From Oscillospiraceae bacterium (lineage in GTDB: Bacteria; Bacillota; Clostridia; Oscillospirales; Ruminococcaceae), in contig WQYC01000001.1 of the NCBI GenBank assembly GCA_009781425.1, forward strand, positions 62,001 through 126,000: a stretch of DNA of 64,000 bases. Reading direction: 5' to 3'. Shown piece after piece: positions 20,801-28,141 of this stretch. A program made the translations under genes and the position numbers. Position 1 is the stretch's first letter. Each line of letters starts with the position of its first letter. Under the pieces are notes generated by a model. It had not been told where the DNA came from and ran no database searches. It saw nothing but the letters and a program-made list of their open reading frames with translations.

Positions 20801-21799
20801 AATCCCCTGCCACTTATCCTCGCGCGGGTTGTAAAAGCTCAGCGGATAATTGACATTGAAAGCAGTAATCGGAACTACAGGATTCTGTGCGATATAAACG
20901 CGTTCTTCCTCTGTAAGGATTTGCGATATTTTATATCCTCTGTACTCTTGGTATCCCGAATTATATAAATGACTTAAATAAGGCATCGCGCCGTTTCGCA
21001 GAGCCTTGTTAACTATAGAAATAATCGGCTCTAAATCATTTTTAGCCGTAGCCATTGAAACTGGATTGAAAATCAAAGGAAAAAAGTCTTCAATAATCAC
21101 ATCGTCATAGCCGATAAAAAACGCGTCGATTATCCCCGTAACGATAAAGGCGTCAGCCTCACCGCTCGCAATCATTTCATATGCTTCGATATACTCTGTA
21201 ACCCACATAGGCTCATATGTACTGCGGTCAGTTACGGAAGCGATAAATTCTTCAACAGGTGTGTTTTGCATAAAAGCAAAATTTAACGGACGCTCTTCTA
21301 AAATCTCGCTAAAGGCAAGACTGTCTTTGATTCTTACGGTTACGAACTGCCTTTCAGCAATCGTATCAGTCATGTGATATTTTAAAAGACGCTCCTCCGT
21401 AATCATTATGTTTCCTGTGAAATCAATCTCATGGGCCTCTAACTTTCTGACAATATCATATGACGAAAGATTTTCAGGGATAAACTCAATTTCAAAAAGC
21501 TCTGTCAGCCATTCGCAAAACAAAGCGGCGTAGCCGCCCATTTCACCGCTTGACTTCATAAATAATTCAGTAGACGGAATCATTGCGTAAGAAAAAGACT
21601 CATATTGCTTCTGCAATTCCTCGATTGCGGCGATTTCCTGCGCCGTCACACCGGGAACATCGCGGAACGAAGCGAACGGCGGCTCTATAACATCAGAACG
21701 CACCGAAGTACTCGTCGCGCAACCGGAAAACAATATGAGTAATAAAGTTATAATCGTAAGTACAGCTACTGTGATACGCGCTTTTCTTTTTGTGTCCAT
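17885..21799 (-). CDS. Hybrid sensor histidine kinase with tandem solute-binding domains, REC and Hpt
   Basis: A 1304-residue sensor. A lipoprotein signal ends in FSGC, followed by two SBP_bac_3 domains (about 45-280 and 300-535), a membrane helix (about 540-565), PAS (about 585-705), HisKA (His near 744, SHEIRTPMNSIIG), HATPase_c (GGTGLGLTIT), a receiver (MDIHMPVMDG, Asp near 1042), Hpt (HTLRGNAGQI, near 1161) and a helical tail. It resembles the 1481-residue kinase in its input half and the 1023-residue kinase in its output half, which suggests domain shuffling within the locus. The ATG at 21799 gives a compact signal peptide and has GGTGGA ten bases upstream. An in-frame ATG at 21817 is the alternative. 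Confidence 0.92.
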   Translation of the reverse strand: MDTKRKARITVAVLTIITLLLILFSGCATSTSVRSDVIEPPFASFRDVPGVTAQEIAAIEELQKQYESFSYAMIPSTELFMKSSGEMGGYAALFCEWLTELFEIEFIPENLSSYDIVRKLEAHEIDFTGNIMITEERLLKYHMTDTIAERQFVTVRIKDSLAFSEILEERPLNFAFMQNTPVEEFIASVTDRSTYEPMWVTEYIEAYEMIASGEADAFIVTGIIDAFFIGYDDVIIEDFFPLIFNPVSMATAKNDLEPIISIVNKALRNGAMPYLSHLYNSGYQEYRGYKISQILTEEERVYIAQNPVVPITAFNVNYPLSFYNPREDKWQGIYFDLLDEVTALTGLTFEVAHDETANFPVLLQMLAEGEARVIPSLAWSKEREESFVWSEYIIVDEQAALISKADFPKVTINEILHVRVGVARNTSHANMFRQWFPSHTAIIEFDGIDQALEALTNDKIDMVMTGSNRVLHLTHFQEQPGYKVNRAFGEPVPTMITFIKDEAVLCSIIDKVLSMTDVEAVSAQWLQRTFDYRSKVIEAQQPWLIGVIILFSVIILLIIIVLFIKGGEGKRLKGLVEERTNEILEAEERMRIMLDSAPLFINFWDKNMNNIDCNQTAVDFFKLKDKQEYFDRFFELSPEAQPDGTDTMEKIKEIVYKTLEDGYYQCEWMGRMPDDGEPVPCELTLVRVKFKGEDVVVVYTRDLRAYKEYLAEIETTQIKLRYAREAAEVANKAKSAFLANMSHEIRTPMNSIIGFLELASDDNNIPLKVREYMYNIQSSAEWLLKIINDILDISKIESGKIELEHIPFNLPDIFEHCQSVIMPKAEEKGLMLYCYAEPSVGKKLLGDPVRLRQIIINLLSNAVKFTNKGMVKLLASIKSTNGQTTVTFEVKDSGIGMTPEQIERVFLPFMQGDESITRNFGGTGLGLTITKNIIELMGGTLQVESTPGVGSKFKFDLTFDLIEDTNDFPTKKTITSNIRKPNFKGEVLVCEDNVMNQKVICDHLARVGLQAVVAHNGAIGVEIVAERVSKNQKPFDLIFMDIHMPVMDGLEAASKLSSLGVKTPIVASTANIMTNDLEHYKINGMTDFIGKPFTSQELWRILSKHIPVESYSDVENHRQAAEDEKMRKQFVINFVKNNQNTFNQFAEKLDSGDLKSAHRIAHTLRGNAGQIGSEALQNIAIEIENALSPSKIARKNKEDLISKDLLNTLETELKSILTELAPLLEESTSKVIEKTADKEKINEIIAKLEPLLLAKNPDCEDLIDEVRAIPGSDELVEYIDDFNFKEALNELSKIKKEQEISDGK

Positions 21800-21825
21800 A
21801 ATTATAAAATCCACCATTTCTTCTT

Positions 21826-22854
21826 TTATGAATTACGGAATTTCTGCGATTCCGCCCGAAAGTCCTCTGCCGCTTCTAAAAACACTTCAACAAGCTTAGG
21901 GTCAAAATGCGAGCCCGAATCATTTTTGATGATTTCTACCGCCTTTTCATGCGCGAACGCTTTTTTATACGGGCGTTCAGAGACTAACGCGTCATATACA
22001 TCTGCAATCGCCATTACCCGCCCCTCGAGCGGAATGTCCTCCCCGCTGAGTCCCCGCGGATAACCCTTGCCGTTCCATTTTTCGTGATGGCTCCCTGCGA
22101 AGCGTCTCGCATAAACTAAAAAATCATCTTCCTCGGTTTTATCAATGATTTCGCTGATTATGCGTTCGCCCTCGGGCGAGTGCGTTTTAATTATATCGAA
22201 CTCTTCATCGGTCAGCTTTTCTGTTTTGTTGAGTATAACGTCGCTTACAACGATTTTCCCGACGTCGTGCAGCTGTGCCGACGGCAGAAGTAAAGCCATA
22301 TCCCAAGTGCGGATTTCATCAGCGTAAACATTCATCGCCATTAGCTTTTCAACGAGTATCTTCAAATAGCCCTGCGTTCGCTCGATATGCTTACCTGTGA
22401 TTTTGTCGCGGCTTTCCACTAAGTCAGCGATTACGCCGATTGTAGTTGTGTGCAGTCTTTGCTGTGCCATGAGGCTTTTCTTGATTAACTTATCGGTTTC
22501 CAAGTGCGCTTCAACCCGTCTGATTAAAACAAGCGGCGAAAAAGGCTTCCCGATAAAATCGACTACGCCGCTTTCAAAGCCGAGCGCTTCCACCTCGTAG
22601 TCAACAGTTCCTGTCAAAAATACCACGGGAATCGCCTTGAAGCGTGCGTCAGACTTCAAGATTTTCAAGGCTTCAAAGCCGTCCATAACCGGCATTTTAA
22701 TATCAAGCAGAATTAAATCCGGTATTGTTTTTTCGAGTGCTTCAAACATTTCGGCGGCAGATTCAAGCGTGTATGTATTATAATCCTTTTCAAGCGCGTT
22801 TTCAGCCACTATTCTGTTGATTTCATTATCGTCAACTATAAATATTGTTTTCAT
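21826..22854 (-). CDS. Receiver-HD-GYP cyclic di-GMP phosphodiesterase
   Basis: A 342-residue RpfG-like response regulator. The receiver (about 1-120) carries DDNEINR, ILLDIKMPVMDG and KPF. The HD-GYP domain (about 140-330) carries HDVGK (near 197), a following HSPEGERI histidine, HHEKWNGKGYP (near 258) and ADVYDAL, so the metal ligands and GYP motif expected for hydrolysis of cyclic di-GMP are present. It sits between the Hpt protein and a tandem-SBP kinase, so phosphate from the Hpt probably sets its activity, opposing the cyclase in the same unit. An AAGGGGT ribosome site precedes the ATG. Confidence 0.95.
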   Translation of the reverse strand: MKTIFIVDDNEINRIVAENALEKDYNTYTLESAAEMFEALEKTIPDLILLDIKMPVMDGFEALKILKSDARFKAIPVVFLTGTVDYEVEALGFESGVVDFIGKPFSPLVLIRRVEAHLETDKLIKKSLMAQQRLHTTTIGVIADLVESRDKITGKHIERTQGYLKILVEKLMAMNVYADEIRTWDMALLLPSAQLHDVGKIVVSDVILNKTEKLTDEEFDIIKTHSPEGERIISEIIDKTEEDDFLVYARRFAGSHHEKWNGKGYPRGLSGEDIPLEGRVMAIADVYDALVSERPYKKAFAHEKAVEIIKNDSGSHFDPKLVEVFLEAAEDFRAESQKFRNS

Positions 22855-22868
22855 TTTTACCCCTTTGA

Positions 22869-23246
22869 TTAGCCCAAAATCTTCTCAAGATTATCCGCGA
22901 AAGCCGCAAGCTTATCTTTAAAAGCAGGGAGATTTTCTTCTATTCTTGCGACATCGCTGTTTTTTGCATACATTTCAAGCTGAAGCGCAAGCTCTGATAA
23001 ATATGTCGCGCCGATGTTCTTCAGCGAGCTTTTATATCCGTGAACCATTACGTTGAAATCAGAAATTTCATCAAGATTAATCATTCGGTCAAATCTTTCC
23101 TTATCGTTTCGCTCGTTTTTCACAAAAACTCTGAGGATTTTAAAATAAACCGCGACCATGTTCATGACGTTTTTAAGTCCGCTGTCAACGTCAAGCCCCT
23201 CTATGTTTCTCAGCGCGAGAATCTTTTCATCATCCGTTAAAAACAT
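22869..23246 (-). CDS. Stand-alone Hpt phosphotransfer protein
   Basis: A 125-residue helical cytoplasmic protein with the Hpt signature HGYKSSLKNIGATYLSEL (acceptor His near 69). It has no receiver or kinase domain. It can shuttle phosphate between receivers of kinases that lack an Hpt (the 936- and 840-residue kinases) and the receiver-output enzymes in the same unit. A GGGGG ribosome site lies five bases before the ATG. It is the first protein gene after tRNA-Arg, with only 42 bp between and no terminator. Confidence 0.9.
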   Translation of the reverse strand: MFLTDDEKILALRNIEGLDVDSGLKNVMNMVAVYFKILRVFVKNERNDKERFDRMINLDEISDFNVMVHGYKSSLKNIGATYLSELALQLEMYAKNSDVARIEENLPAFKDKLAAFADNLEKILG

Positions 23247-23288
23247 ATGAACCCCCTAAAATATATTGATTTCAACACTTCTTGTAAA

Positions 23289-23361
23289 TCTGCTCGGCGC
23301 GACTCGAACGCGCAATCAACAGAGTCGGAGTCTGTCATGTTATCCATTACACTACGAGCAG
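23289..23361 (-). tRNA. tRNA-Arg (anticodon CCG)
   Basis: A 73-nt cloverleaf on the minus strand. The acceptor stem CTGCTCG/CGAGCAG pairs perfectly and the discriminator is A. The D arm contains GG, the anticodon stem is ACAGA/TCTGT with loop CTCCGAC (anticodon CCG at 23326-23328), and the T stem is GCGCG/CGCGC with loop TTCGAGT. CCA is not encoded. It reads the CGG arginine codon. It lies between the aminotransferase gene and the Hpt operon. Confidence 0.95.
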
Positions 23362-23388
23362 TAATCGCGGCAAAAAGCCGCATCTTTC

Positions 23389-23417
23389 ATTTTAACACAA
23401 TTATCACGATTTTGCAA
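23389..23417 (-). promoter_or_regulatory. Predicted sigma-A promoter for tRNA-Arg and signalling operon
   Basis: Read leftward: -35 TTGCAA (23412-23417), a 17-nt spacer and -10 TAAAAT (23389-23394), starting about 20-30 nt before the mature tRNA end. The -35 lies inside the 3' end of the aminotransferase gene. A short GCGGC/GCCGC hairpin occupies the tRNA leader at about 23366-23380. Confidence 0.6.
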
Positions 23418-24645
23418 GTAAAACTTCAATACTTGCAAGCTTTACGCAGGCACAAAATATTTCCATTGCGCTTTCAAGCTCGCCGAGCGGCGGAAAAGTC
23501 GGTGCTATTCTGATATTCTTATCGTCGGGGTCCTTGCCGTAAGGGAAGGTCGCGCCCGCCCCCGTCAGAATCAAGCCCGCCTGCTTACAAAGCTCAACCA
23601 CGCGCTTTGCCGTGCCTTTAAAGCCGTTGAAGGAGATAAAATATCCGCCGCGCGGTTTATGCCATTCGCCGAGGTTATTTGGTTTTAAGTCGCGGTCAAG
23701 TATTTCGCAGACTAAATTAAACTTAGGCTCAATGACGGCGCGGTGCTTTTGCATATGCGCGGCAAGAGCTTCGGAATTCGGCAGGAATTTCGCGTGCCTA
23801 AGCTGATTAAGCTTGTCAAAGCCTATAGTCTGCACGGACATTTCTTTTTGTATTGCTTTTATATTTACAATGCTCGAAGCAACTGCGCAAATCCCGCCCC
23901 CCGCGAACGTAACCTTCGAGGTTGACGCGAAAACGTAGGCTCTGTCGGGGTTGCCCGCCTTTGCACATTCGGCGATGATATTCGGAATCGTGTCGGGCGC
24001 GTCTGCAAGATGATGCATGCAGTAGGCGTTATCCCAGTAGATTTTGAAGCTTTCATCAGCTGTTTTCATCGCGGCGAGCCGCTTGACAGTTTCCGCGGAA
24101 AAGGTGAAGCCGTCGGGGTTAGAATAAACCGGAACGCAAATCATGCCTTTTATGTCTGCGTCCGAAGCCGCAAGCTTTTCAATTTCGTCCATATCGAGGT
24201 CGCTGTTTATAAAAGGCACAGAAATCATTTCAATCCCGAAGTGCTCCAAAATCGTGAAATGCCTGTCATAGCCAGGCACAGGGCAGATGAACTTTGTGCC
24301 TTTTGCATATTTTGCTCTTGCAAACGTATCGTACATCAGCTGAAGGCTCGCGTTCCCGCCGAGAATAATTTCGTCGGGATTTTCAATCCCCAGCATAGAC
24401 ATAAAAAGCCTTTTCGCTTCTATAATCCCATCAAGCATACCGTAATTGCGGCAGTCGAAGCCGCTTTCGCTCTTGAAATTGCCTAAATCTATGTAAAGCA
24501 TATCTTTTGAGAGGTCTAACTGCTCACTGCAAGGCTTCCCGCGCGACATATCAAGCTTCAAGCCCTTGCTTTTTAACGCTTCGTATTCCTTTTCAAGCTC
24601 GGCTTTGAGCGCAATTAATTCCTCTTTGGTTCTTTCTGTGTACAT
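23404..24645 (-). CDS. PLP-dependent aminotransferase, class I-like (aspartate aminotransferase type Ic)
   Basis: A cytoplasmic fold-type I aminotransferase of about 413 residues. Visible signatures are the N-terminal SRGKPCSEQLDLS, GGNASLQLMYDTF (cofactor phosphate loop), CVPVYSNPDG, YWDNAYCMHHL, the Schiff-base lysine in ASTSKVTFAGGG, and a C-terminal substrate arginine in NIRIAPTFPP. The GKP and GNAS segments resemble the Asp_aminotransf Pfam family (PF12897) rather than classical AspC. The amino donor is not fixed by sequence. I start at the ATG at 24645, with GGAGAA nine bases upstream; an in-frame TTG at 24654 would sit on the ribosome site. It is probably monocistronic and its 3' end holds the -35 box of the tRNA promoter. 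Confidence 0.88.
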   Translation of the reverse strand: MYTERTKEELIALKAELEKEYEALKSKGLKLDMSRGKPCSEQLDLSKDMLYIDLGNFKSESGFDCRNYGMLDGIIEAKRLFMSMLGIENPDEIILGGNASLQLMYDTFARAKYAKGTKFICPVPGYDRHFTILEHFGIEMISVPFINSDLDMDEIEKLAASDADIKGMICVPVYSNPDGFTFSAETVKRLAAMKTADESFKIYWDNAYCMHHLADAPDTIPNIIAECAKAGNPDRAYVFASTSKVTFAGGGICAVASSIVNIKAIQKEMSVQTIGFDKLNQLRHAKFLPNSEALAAHMQKHRAVIEPKFNLVCEILDRDLKPNNLGEWHKPRGGYFISFNGFKGTAKRVVELCKQAGLILTGAGATFPYGKDPDDKNIRIAPTFPPLGELESAMEIFCACVKLASIEVLLAKS

Positions 24646-24712
24646 AACAATCAATTCTCCCGCTTGTTTTATCCTTACTATTATAAATCATAATCGGATA
24701 ATTTGCAAGTTG

Positions 24713-24742
24713 TTTTTGAAAATTTGTTTAAGTTTTCAAAAA
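24713..24742. promoter_or_regulatory. AT-rich inverted repeat in divergent intergenic region
   Basis: TTTTTGAAAA (24713-24722) and TTTTCAAAAA (24733-24742) form a perfect 10-bp inverted repeat across a 10-nt gap, between the divergently read aminotransferase and the unknown gene at 24799. It could be an operator. No clear -35/-10 pair stands out next to it. Confidence 0.35.
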
Positions 24743-24798
24743 AACTGCCGATATTAATAATTAAGTGTTAATATTTTCCTAAAAGGGAGGCAGATTTT

Positions 24799-25587
24799 AT
24801 GATTATCGGCAGTAGTTTTAATGTACATAAGCTTACAGATACCAACATTATTAAATACTCGAAGCCTGCTAACAACGACAAGGTCGCAGGGTTTATGAGC
24901 AAAAACCGCTTCGATTTTCTTGAAATCACCGACGACAGCGAGTTTTCCGCAAGATTGCAAGCCTTGAAGCGGAAGTTTTTAGGCGAGCTCAACGGCTTGA
25001 CGCGCGAGGAGCGGGAAAACATCGCCTCCACGGCTTACATTGAAATGCAGAAAATTTTACTTCGGGAAATCAAAAAGGAAGAATCCTCTATTGAAGCCTT
25101 TAAACAGCTTTCAGAGGAGCGCGATACCGAGGGATTTGAGCAAAGAATGGAGTCACTGCTTCGCGGAATTCCGGGCTTCCCCGGCAAGCTTTCAAGCAGT
25201 AAATTTAATCTTTTCGGCGAGATTTTCTCAGCGGTCACAGGCATTAACTCGTCGTTCTTGAAAATCGGCAGTGATTCACTTTGCGGGCGTCCCGACCGCA
25301 CTGAAGAAAATTTTATCAGTGAAGCCAATAAAAATATTAACAACCTAAAAGCGCAGTCTGACGCGCTTTACAGAATGTACCGCGATTTTTTAGGCGAGGA
25401 AGATGATGAAGCTGCAGAATCCAAGCAAAAGCTCATCAAAAACGGCGAGCTTCTCGCCTTGCTGTCTGAAATCAAGCAATTGTTCACAGAGGCGGGATAT
25501 ATGATAATTGACGAAAGGAGCAGCCATGAATACAACGTCGATAAGCTTTATGAATCATTGCGCGAACGCTATGGCGAGAGCGAATAA
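24799..25587 (+). CDS. Unknown cytoplasmic protein, 262 residues
   Basis: I do not recognise the family. The protein is charged and mostly helical, with no signal peptide or membrane segment, and predicted coiled-coil stretches around 65-100 (REERENIASTAYIEMQ) and 165-215. A strong GGGAGG ribosome site lies eight bases upstream of the ATG, so it is well translated. Its 3' end overlaps the next gene by 62 nt in another frame. A terminator follows the pair, so the two form a small independent unit between the aminotransferase and the chemoreceptor. Confidence 0.75.
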   Translation: MIIGSSFNVHKLTDTNIIKYSKPANNDKVAGFMSKNRFDFLEITDDSEFSARLQALKRKFLGELNGLTREERENIASTAYIEMQKILLREIKKEESSIEAFKQLSEERDTEGFEQRMESLLRGIPGFPGKLSSSKFNLFGEIFSAVTGINSSFLKIGSDSLCGRPDRTEENFISEANKNINNLKAQSDALYRMYRDFLGEEDDEAAESKQKLIKNGELLALLSEIKQLFTEAGYMIIDERSSHEYNVDKLYESLRERYGESE

Positions 25588-25759
25588 GCTTGAAAAGAAG
25601 TGCCGGGTTGAAAAGCATTTCGGCATGAAAGTCGATAAAACCGACGTTTTCTATCATATTTTAGCGAGCGACCTCCGTAAAATCGAAGAGGAAAAGCTGT
25701 ACGGCAGGTCTGATAAGTCGAGCGATTTCTTCAAAAGACGCTTCGACAGGTGGGATTGA
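25526..25759 (+). CDS. Unknown small protein, 77 residues, overlapping upstream gene
   Basis: A basic, helical cytoplasmic protein with no recognised domain; the middle is rich in lysine and aspartate (KHFGMKVDKTDVFYHIL) and it ends FFKRRFDRWD. The ATG at 25526 is five bases after AAAGGAG, although this ribosome site lies inside the upstream coding region and the two frames overlap by 62 nt. Such a long overlap with a strong internal ribosome site suggests co-expression of a partner protein. The stop is followed by a strong terminator. Confidence 0.7.
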   Translation: MNTTSISFMNHCANAMARANKLEKKCRVEKHFGMKVDKTDVFYHILASDLRKIEEEKLYGRSDKSSDFFKRRFDRWD

Positions 25760-25770
25760 ATAAAAATAAA

Positions 25771-25807
25771 AAGAGTGCGGCAAATTTATGCCGCACTCTT
25801 GCTTTTT
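25771..25807 (+). terminator. Intrinsic terminator
   Basis: A perfect 12-bp stem (25771-25782 with 25789-25800, core GAGTGCGGCA/TGCCGCACTC) and a 6-nt loop, then GCTTTTT. It ends the two-gene unknown unit. The -35 box of the next promoter overlaps its T-tract. Confidence 0.9.
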
Positions 25808-25827
25808 ACGCAAAAATATGCTAAAAT
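25799..25827 (+). promoter_or_regulatory. Predicted sigma-A promoter for the chemoreceptor gene
   Basis: -35 TTGCTT (25799-25804), 17-nt spacer, -10 TAAAAT (25822-25827), 33 bp before the ATG at 25861. The -35 is shared with the tail of the preceding terminator. Confidence 0.55.
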
Positions 25828-25860
25828 AGAACTACTTTGAATTTAAAAGGAAACGGACTT

Positions 25861-27111
25861 ATGAAAAAGCTGAGCATTAAAGCCTTATTATTCATACTTC
25901 TCGGAGGTGCGGCGGTTTTGAGCCTTGTCTTCGCGGTTGTTATGCTGTTCATATTATCGCATTACGAGAACAATGGCGTGCTTTTCACAGTTGTCTGCGC
26001 TTTTGCGGCTTTAATTCCCGCGCTTCTCATAGCGTCAGCTTTCCTTTTGACGCGCAGGCTTTCAAAGCCGCTCGCGTTCTTAGCAAAATGTATTTCGGAC
26101 ATAGCGGAAACAGGAAATATTTTCCTTGACGACTACGCTTATAAACAGACTAAAATACTTAACAGCCGCGCGGACGAAATCGGGAAAATCTCCCGCAGTG
26201 TCGGCGATATGCTCGCGATGTTCCGCGATAAAATAAAGTCACTCAACGCCGTCAAGGACGGCGACTTAACTACAAAAATCAACTGCCGTTCACAAAAAGA
26301 CACAGTAGGCTCGGCTTTAGTGAAAATGACCGAGAGCCTTAATATAATGTTCGTCGATATTCAAGACGCGTCGAACCACGTTACGCAGGGCTCATTTAAA
26401 ATGAACGACGACGTGCTCGCGCTTGCCGAGGTTACAGGTGAGCAAGCCGAGGAAATCGGGCATTTAAGTGAGCAAATCGGCAGAGTAGCCGAGCAGACCG
26501 CTCACAGCTCAGAAATGGCGGCTGAATCCTCCGAGCTTTCTCTTTCTGTAAAGGAATTAGCGGAGCGCGGCGGCGAGCAGATGGCGCAGATGACAGAAGC
26601 TGTTAATCAGATTAATGAGTCAAGCAGAGAAATCGGCAAAGTAATAAAAATCATTGATTCTATAGCTTTTCAAACGAATATTCTCGCACTGAACGCAGCG
26701 GTTGAAGCGGCGCGAGCGGGCGACGCCGGCAAGGGCTTCGCTGTAGTTGCCGACGAAGTGCGCAATTTAGCTTCAAAAAGCGCGGATGCCGCGAGAGATA
26801 CAAGCGCGCTGATTGCGAATTCGCTTGAAAAAGCAGAGCTCGGCTCGCAAATCGCAGAAGAAACCGCGGCTTCGCTGAACGAAATAGTTCAGCGCATAAC
26901 TGAAAGCACGGAATTAGCGGTAAAAATCGCGCGTTCCTCTGAAAGTCAAGCGGCGGCAATCGCCGATATAGATAAAGGTATCGAAAAAATAAACGGCACA
27001 GTTCAGAAAAACAGCCACACAGCGGAGGAAAGCGCGCGCGACAGCAAGGAAATCAGCGAGCAGTCGGAGCGGCTGACGGAATTTATTGGCAGATTTAAAA
27101 TTAAGGCATAA
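25861..27111 (+). CDS. Methyl-accepting chemotaxis protein lacking a ligand-binding domain
   Basis: A 416-residue transducer. Two membrane helices (about 8-32 and 42-64) are joined by a loop of only about ten residues, so there is no extracytoplasmic sensor domain. A HAMP-like region (about 65-150) leads into a cytoplasmic signalling coiled coil whose hairpin tip matches the highly conserved CheA/CheW-binding site ([37 protein letters not shown]). It would couple a membrane or cytoplasmic cue to a chemotaxis-type kinase. No che genes are in the window. I start at the ATG at 25861 with AAGGAA eight bases upstream rather than at the in-frame TTG at 25837. It has its own promoter. Confidence 0.92.
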   Translation: MKKLSIKALLFILLGGAAVLSLVFAVVMLFILSHYENNGVLFTVVCAFAALIPALLIASAFLLTRRLSKPLAFLAKCISDIAETGNIFLDDYAYKQTKILNSRADEIGKISRSVGDMLAMFRDKIKSLNAVKDGDLTTKINCRSQKDTVGSALVKMTESLNIMFVDIQDASNHVTQGSFKMNDDVLALAEVTGEQAEEIGHLSEQIGRVAEQTAHSSEMAAESSELSLSVKELAERGGEQMAQMTEAVNQINESSREIGKVIKIIDSIAFQTNILALNAAVEAARAGDAGKGFAVVADEVRNLASKSADAARDTSALIANSLEKAELGSQIAEETAASLNEIVQRITESTELAVKIARSSESQAAAIADIDKGIEKINGTVQKNSHTAEESARDSKEISEQSERLTEFIGRFKIKA

Positions 27112-27119
27112 ATTAGTTA

Positions 27120-27148
27120 TTGAAATCCACGGATTTTTGTGTTATAAT
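27120..27148 (+). promoter_or_regulatory. Predicted sigma-A promoter for the NifV-like/araD unit
   Basis: -35 TTGAAA (27120-27125), 17-nt spacer, perfect -10 TATAAT (27143-27148), 37 bp upstream of the ATG at 27186. Confidence 0.7.
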
Positions 27149-27185
27149 TAATCAAAATAAATAAAGTATTTCGGAGTAAATGCTC

Positions 27186-28121
27186 ATGAAAACAGCTATA
27201 ATTGACAGGAGTCTCTGCGGAGTTATTTTCAAGGAAATAACGAGCAAAACCGATGTTTATACATACGTGCTGTCGCTTAAGGAAGCGGGCGCAGACTACG
27301 TTGAGCTTGACCTCAACGCTTTGCTTCGGCTTCCCGAGCCGATGGGTGCAGAGAATTATATTTTCCGCGTTGAGCAAGCATACGAACACGAAATCGCGAA
27401 CGCTTTTCCTTTTTCTTATGCAGTTTTACCGCTGAAATTCGCGCATTTAATCGAAAAGCTTCAGATTCCCGTGATTCTTGAAATAAAAACAGGCGATGCC
27501 GATATTCCCGCTCTGCTCAAGGTTGTCGCGGAAAGCATAGACTTGACGAAGATTGCGCTTCTGCGGCTTGTCGGCGATTTTAATAAGCACCCCGACGAGT
27601 TCAAGTCGATTTTGGCAAAGGTGCGAATGAGATATGCTGTACCCTTTGATGTTTGTCCGCTCAACACGACGCTCTGCGCGCTTTCGGCGGCAGTGACGGC
27701 GTATGAAGTCGGCATAGATTCGCTGACGCTAAACTTCGGCAACAGCAATAACTTCACGCCGCTTGAGGAATTCCTTATTTCAATGGCAACAATCCATAAA
27801 GTCACGATTAATCGGAATTATATCTCGGGGATTTGCAAGGCTTCTGTCATGTCCTCGCTGATTTGCGAAATAGAAACGACAAATTTACAAAAGCTGATGA
27901 AGCGTTATCAGCTTTCGCCGCAGAGAGTCGAGGTTGCGGACGGTCAGCCGCTGAACCTAAACCCTTGGAAAGGAAAAAAGCACCAAAGACGCTCGCTGAT
28001 TGAGCGCAGGCTTGACTATATGGAGGTTGAAGACGACCTCTCGCAGGAAATCATGACACAATTAAAAAAGTGCGGCGTTGATTTCTTCGCGAACGACAAG
28101 AAAGACAGCTATCTTAATTAG
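27186..28121 (+). CDS. Degenerate NifV/homocitrate-synthase-like TIM-barrel protein
   Basis: A cytoplasmic 311-residue protein. The order of segments follows the DRE-TIM barrel of homocitrate and isopropylmalate synthases: N-terminal IIDRSLCG where the family has IIDTTLRDG, EAGADYVELD, then FDVCPLNTTLCALSAAVTA where the family has the HxHND metal site, then GIDSLTLNF..NNFTPLEEFL where it has the TVNGxGxRxGNxxLEE segment. The catalytic Arg-Asp and both metal-binding histidines are replaced, so lyase or synthase activity is unlikely. The C-terminal 60 residues are charged and unlike the family. A GGAG sits nine bases before the chosen ATG; another ATG at 27180 is too close to it. It precedes araD by 20 bp. 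Confidence 0.7.
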   Translation: MKTAIIDRSLCGVIFKEITSKTDVYTYVLSLKEAGADYVELDLNALLRLPEPMGAENYIFRVEQAYEHEIANAFPFSYAVLPLKFAHLIEKLQIPVILEIKTGDADIPALLKVVAESIDLTKIALLRLVGDFNKHPDEFKSILAKVRMRYAVPFDVCPLNTTLCALSAAVTAYEVGIDSLTLNFGNSNNFTPLEEFLISMATIHKVTINRNYISGICKASVMSSLICEIETTNLQKLMKRYQLSPQRVEVADGQPLNLNPWKGKKHQRRSLIERRLDYMEVEDDLSQEIMTQLKKCGVDFFANDKKDSYLN

Positions 28122-28141
28122 GCACCTTAGGAGGTAACAGA

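Noticed and set aside
24010-24486. Plus-strand open frame of 158 codons inside the aminotransferase
   Set aside because: It is antisense to a well-supported enzyme, with no ribosome site and no recognisable domain.
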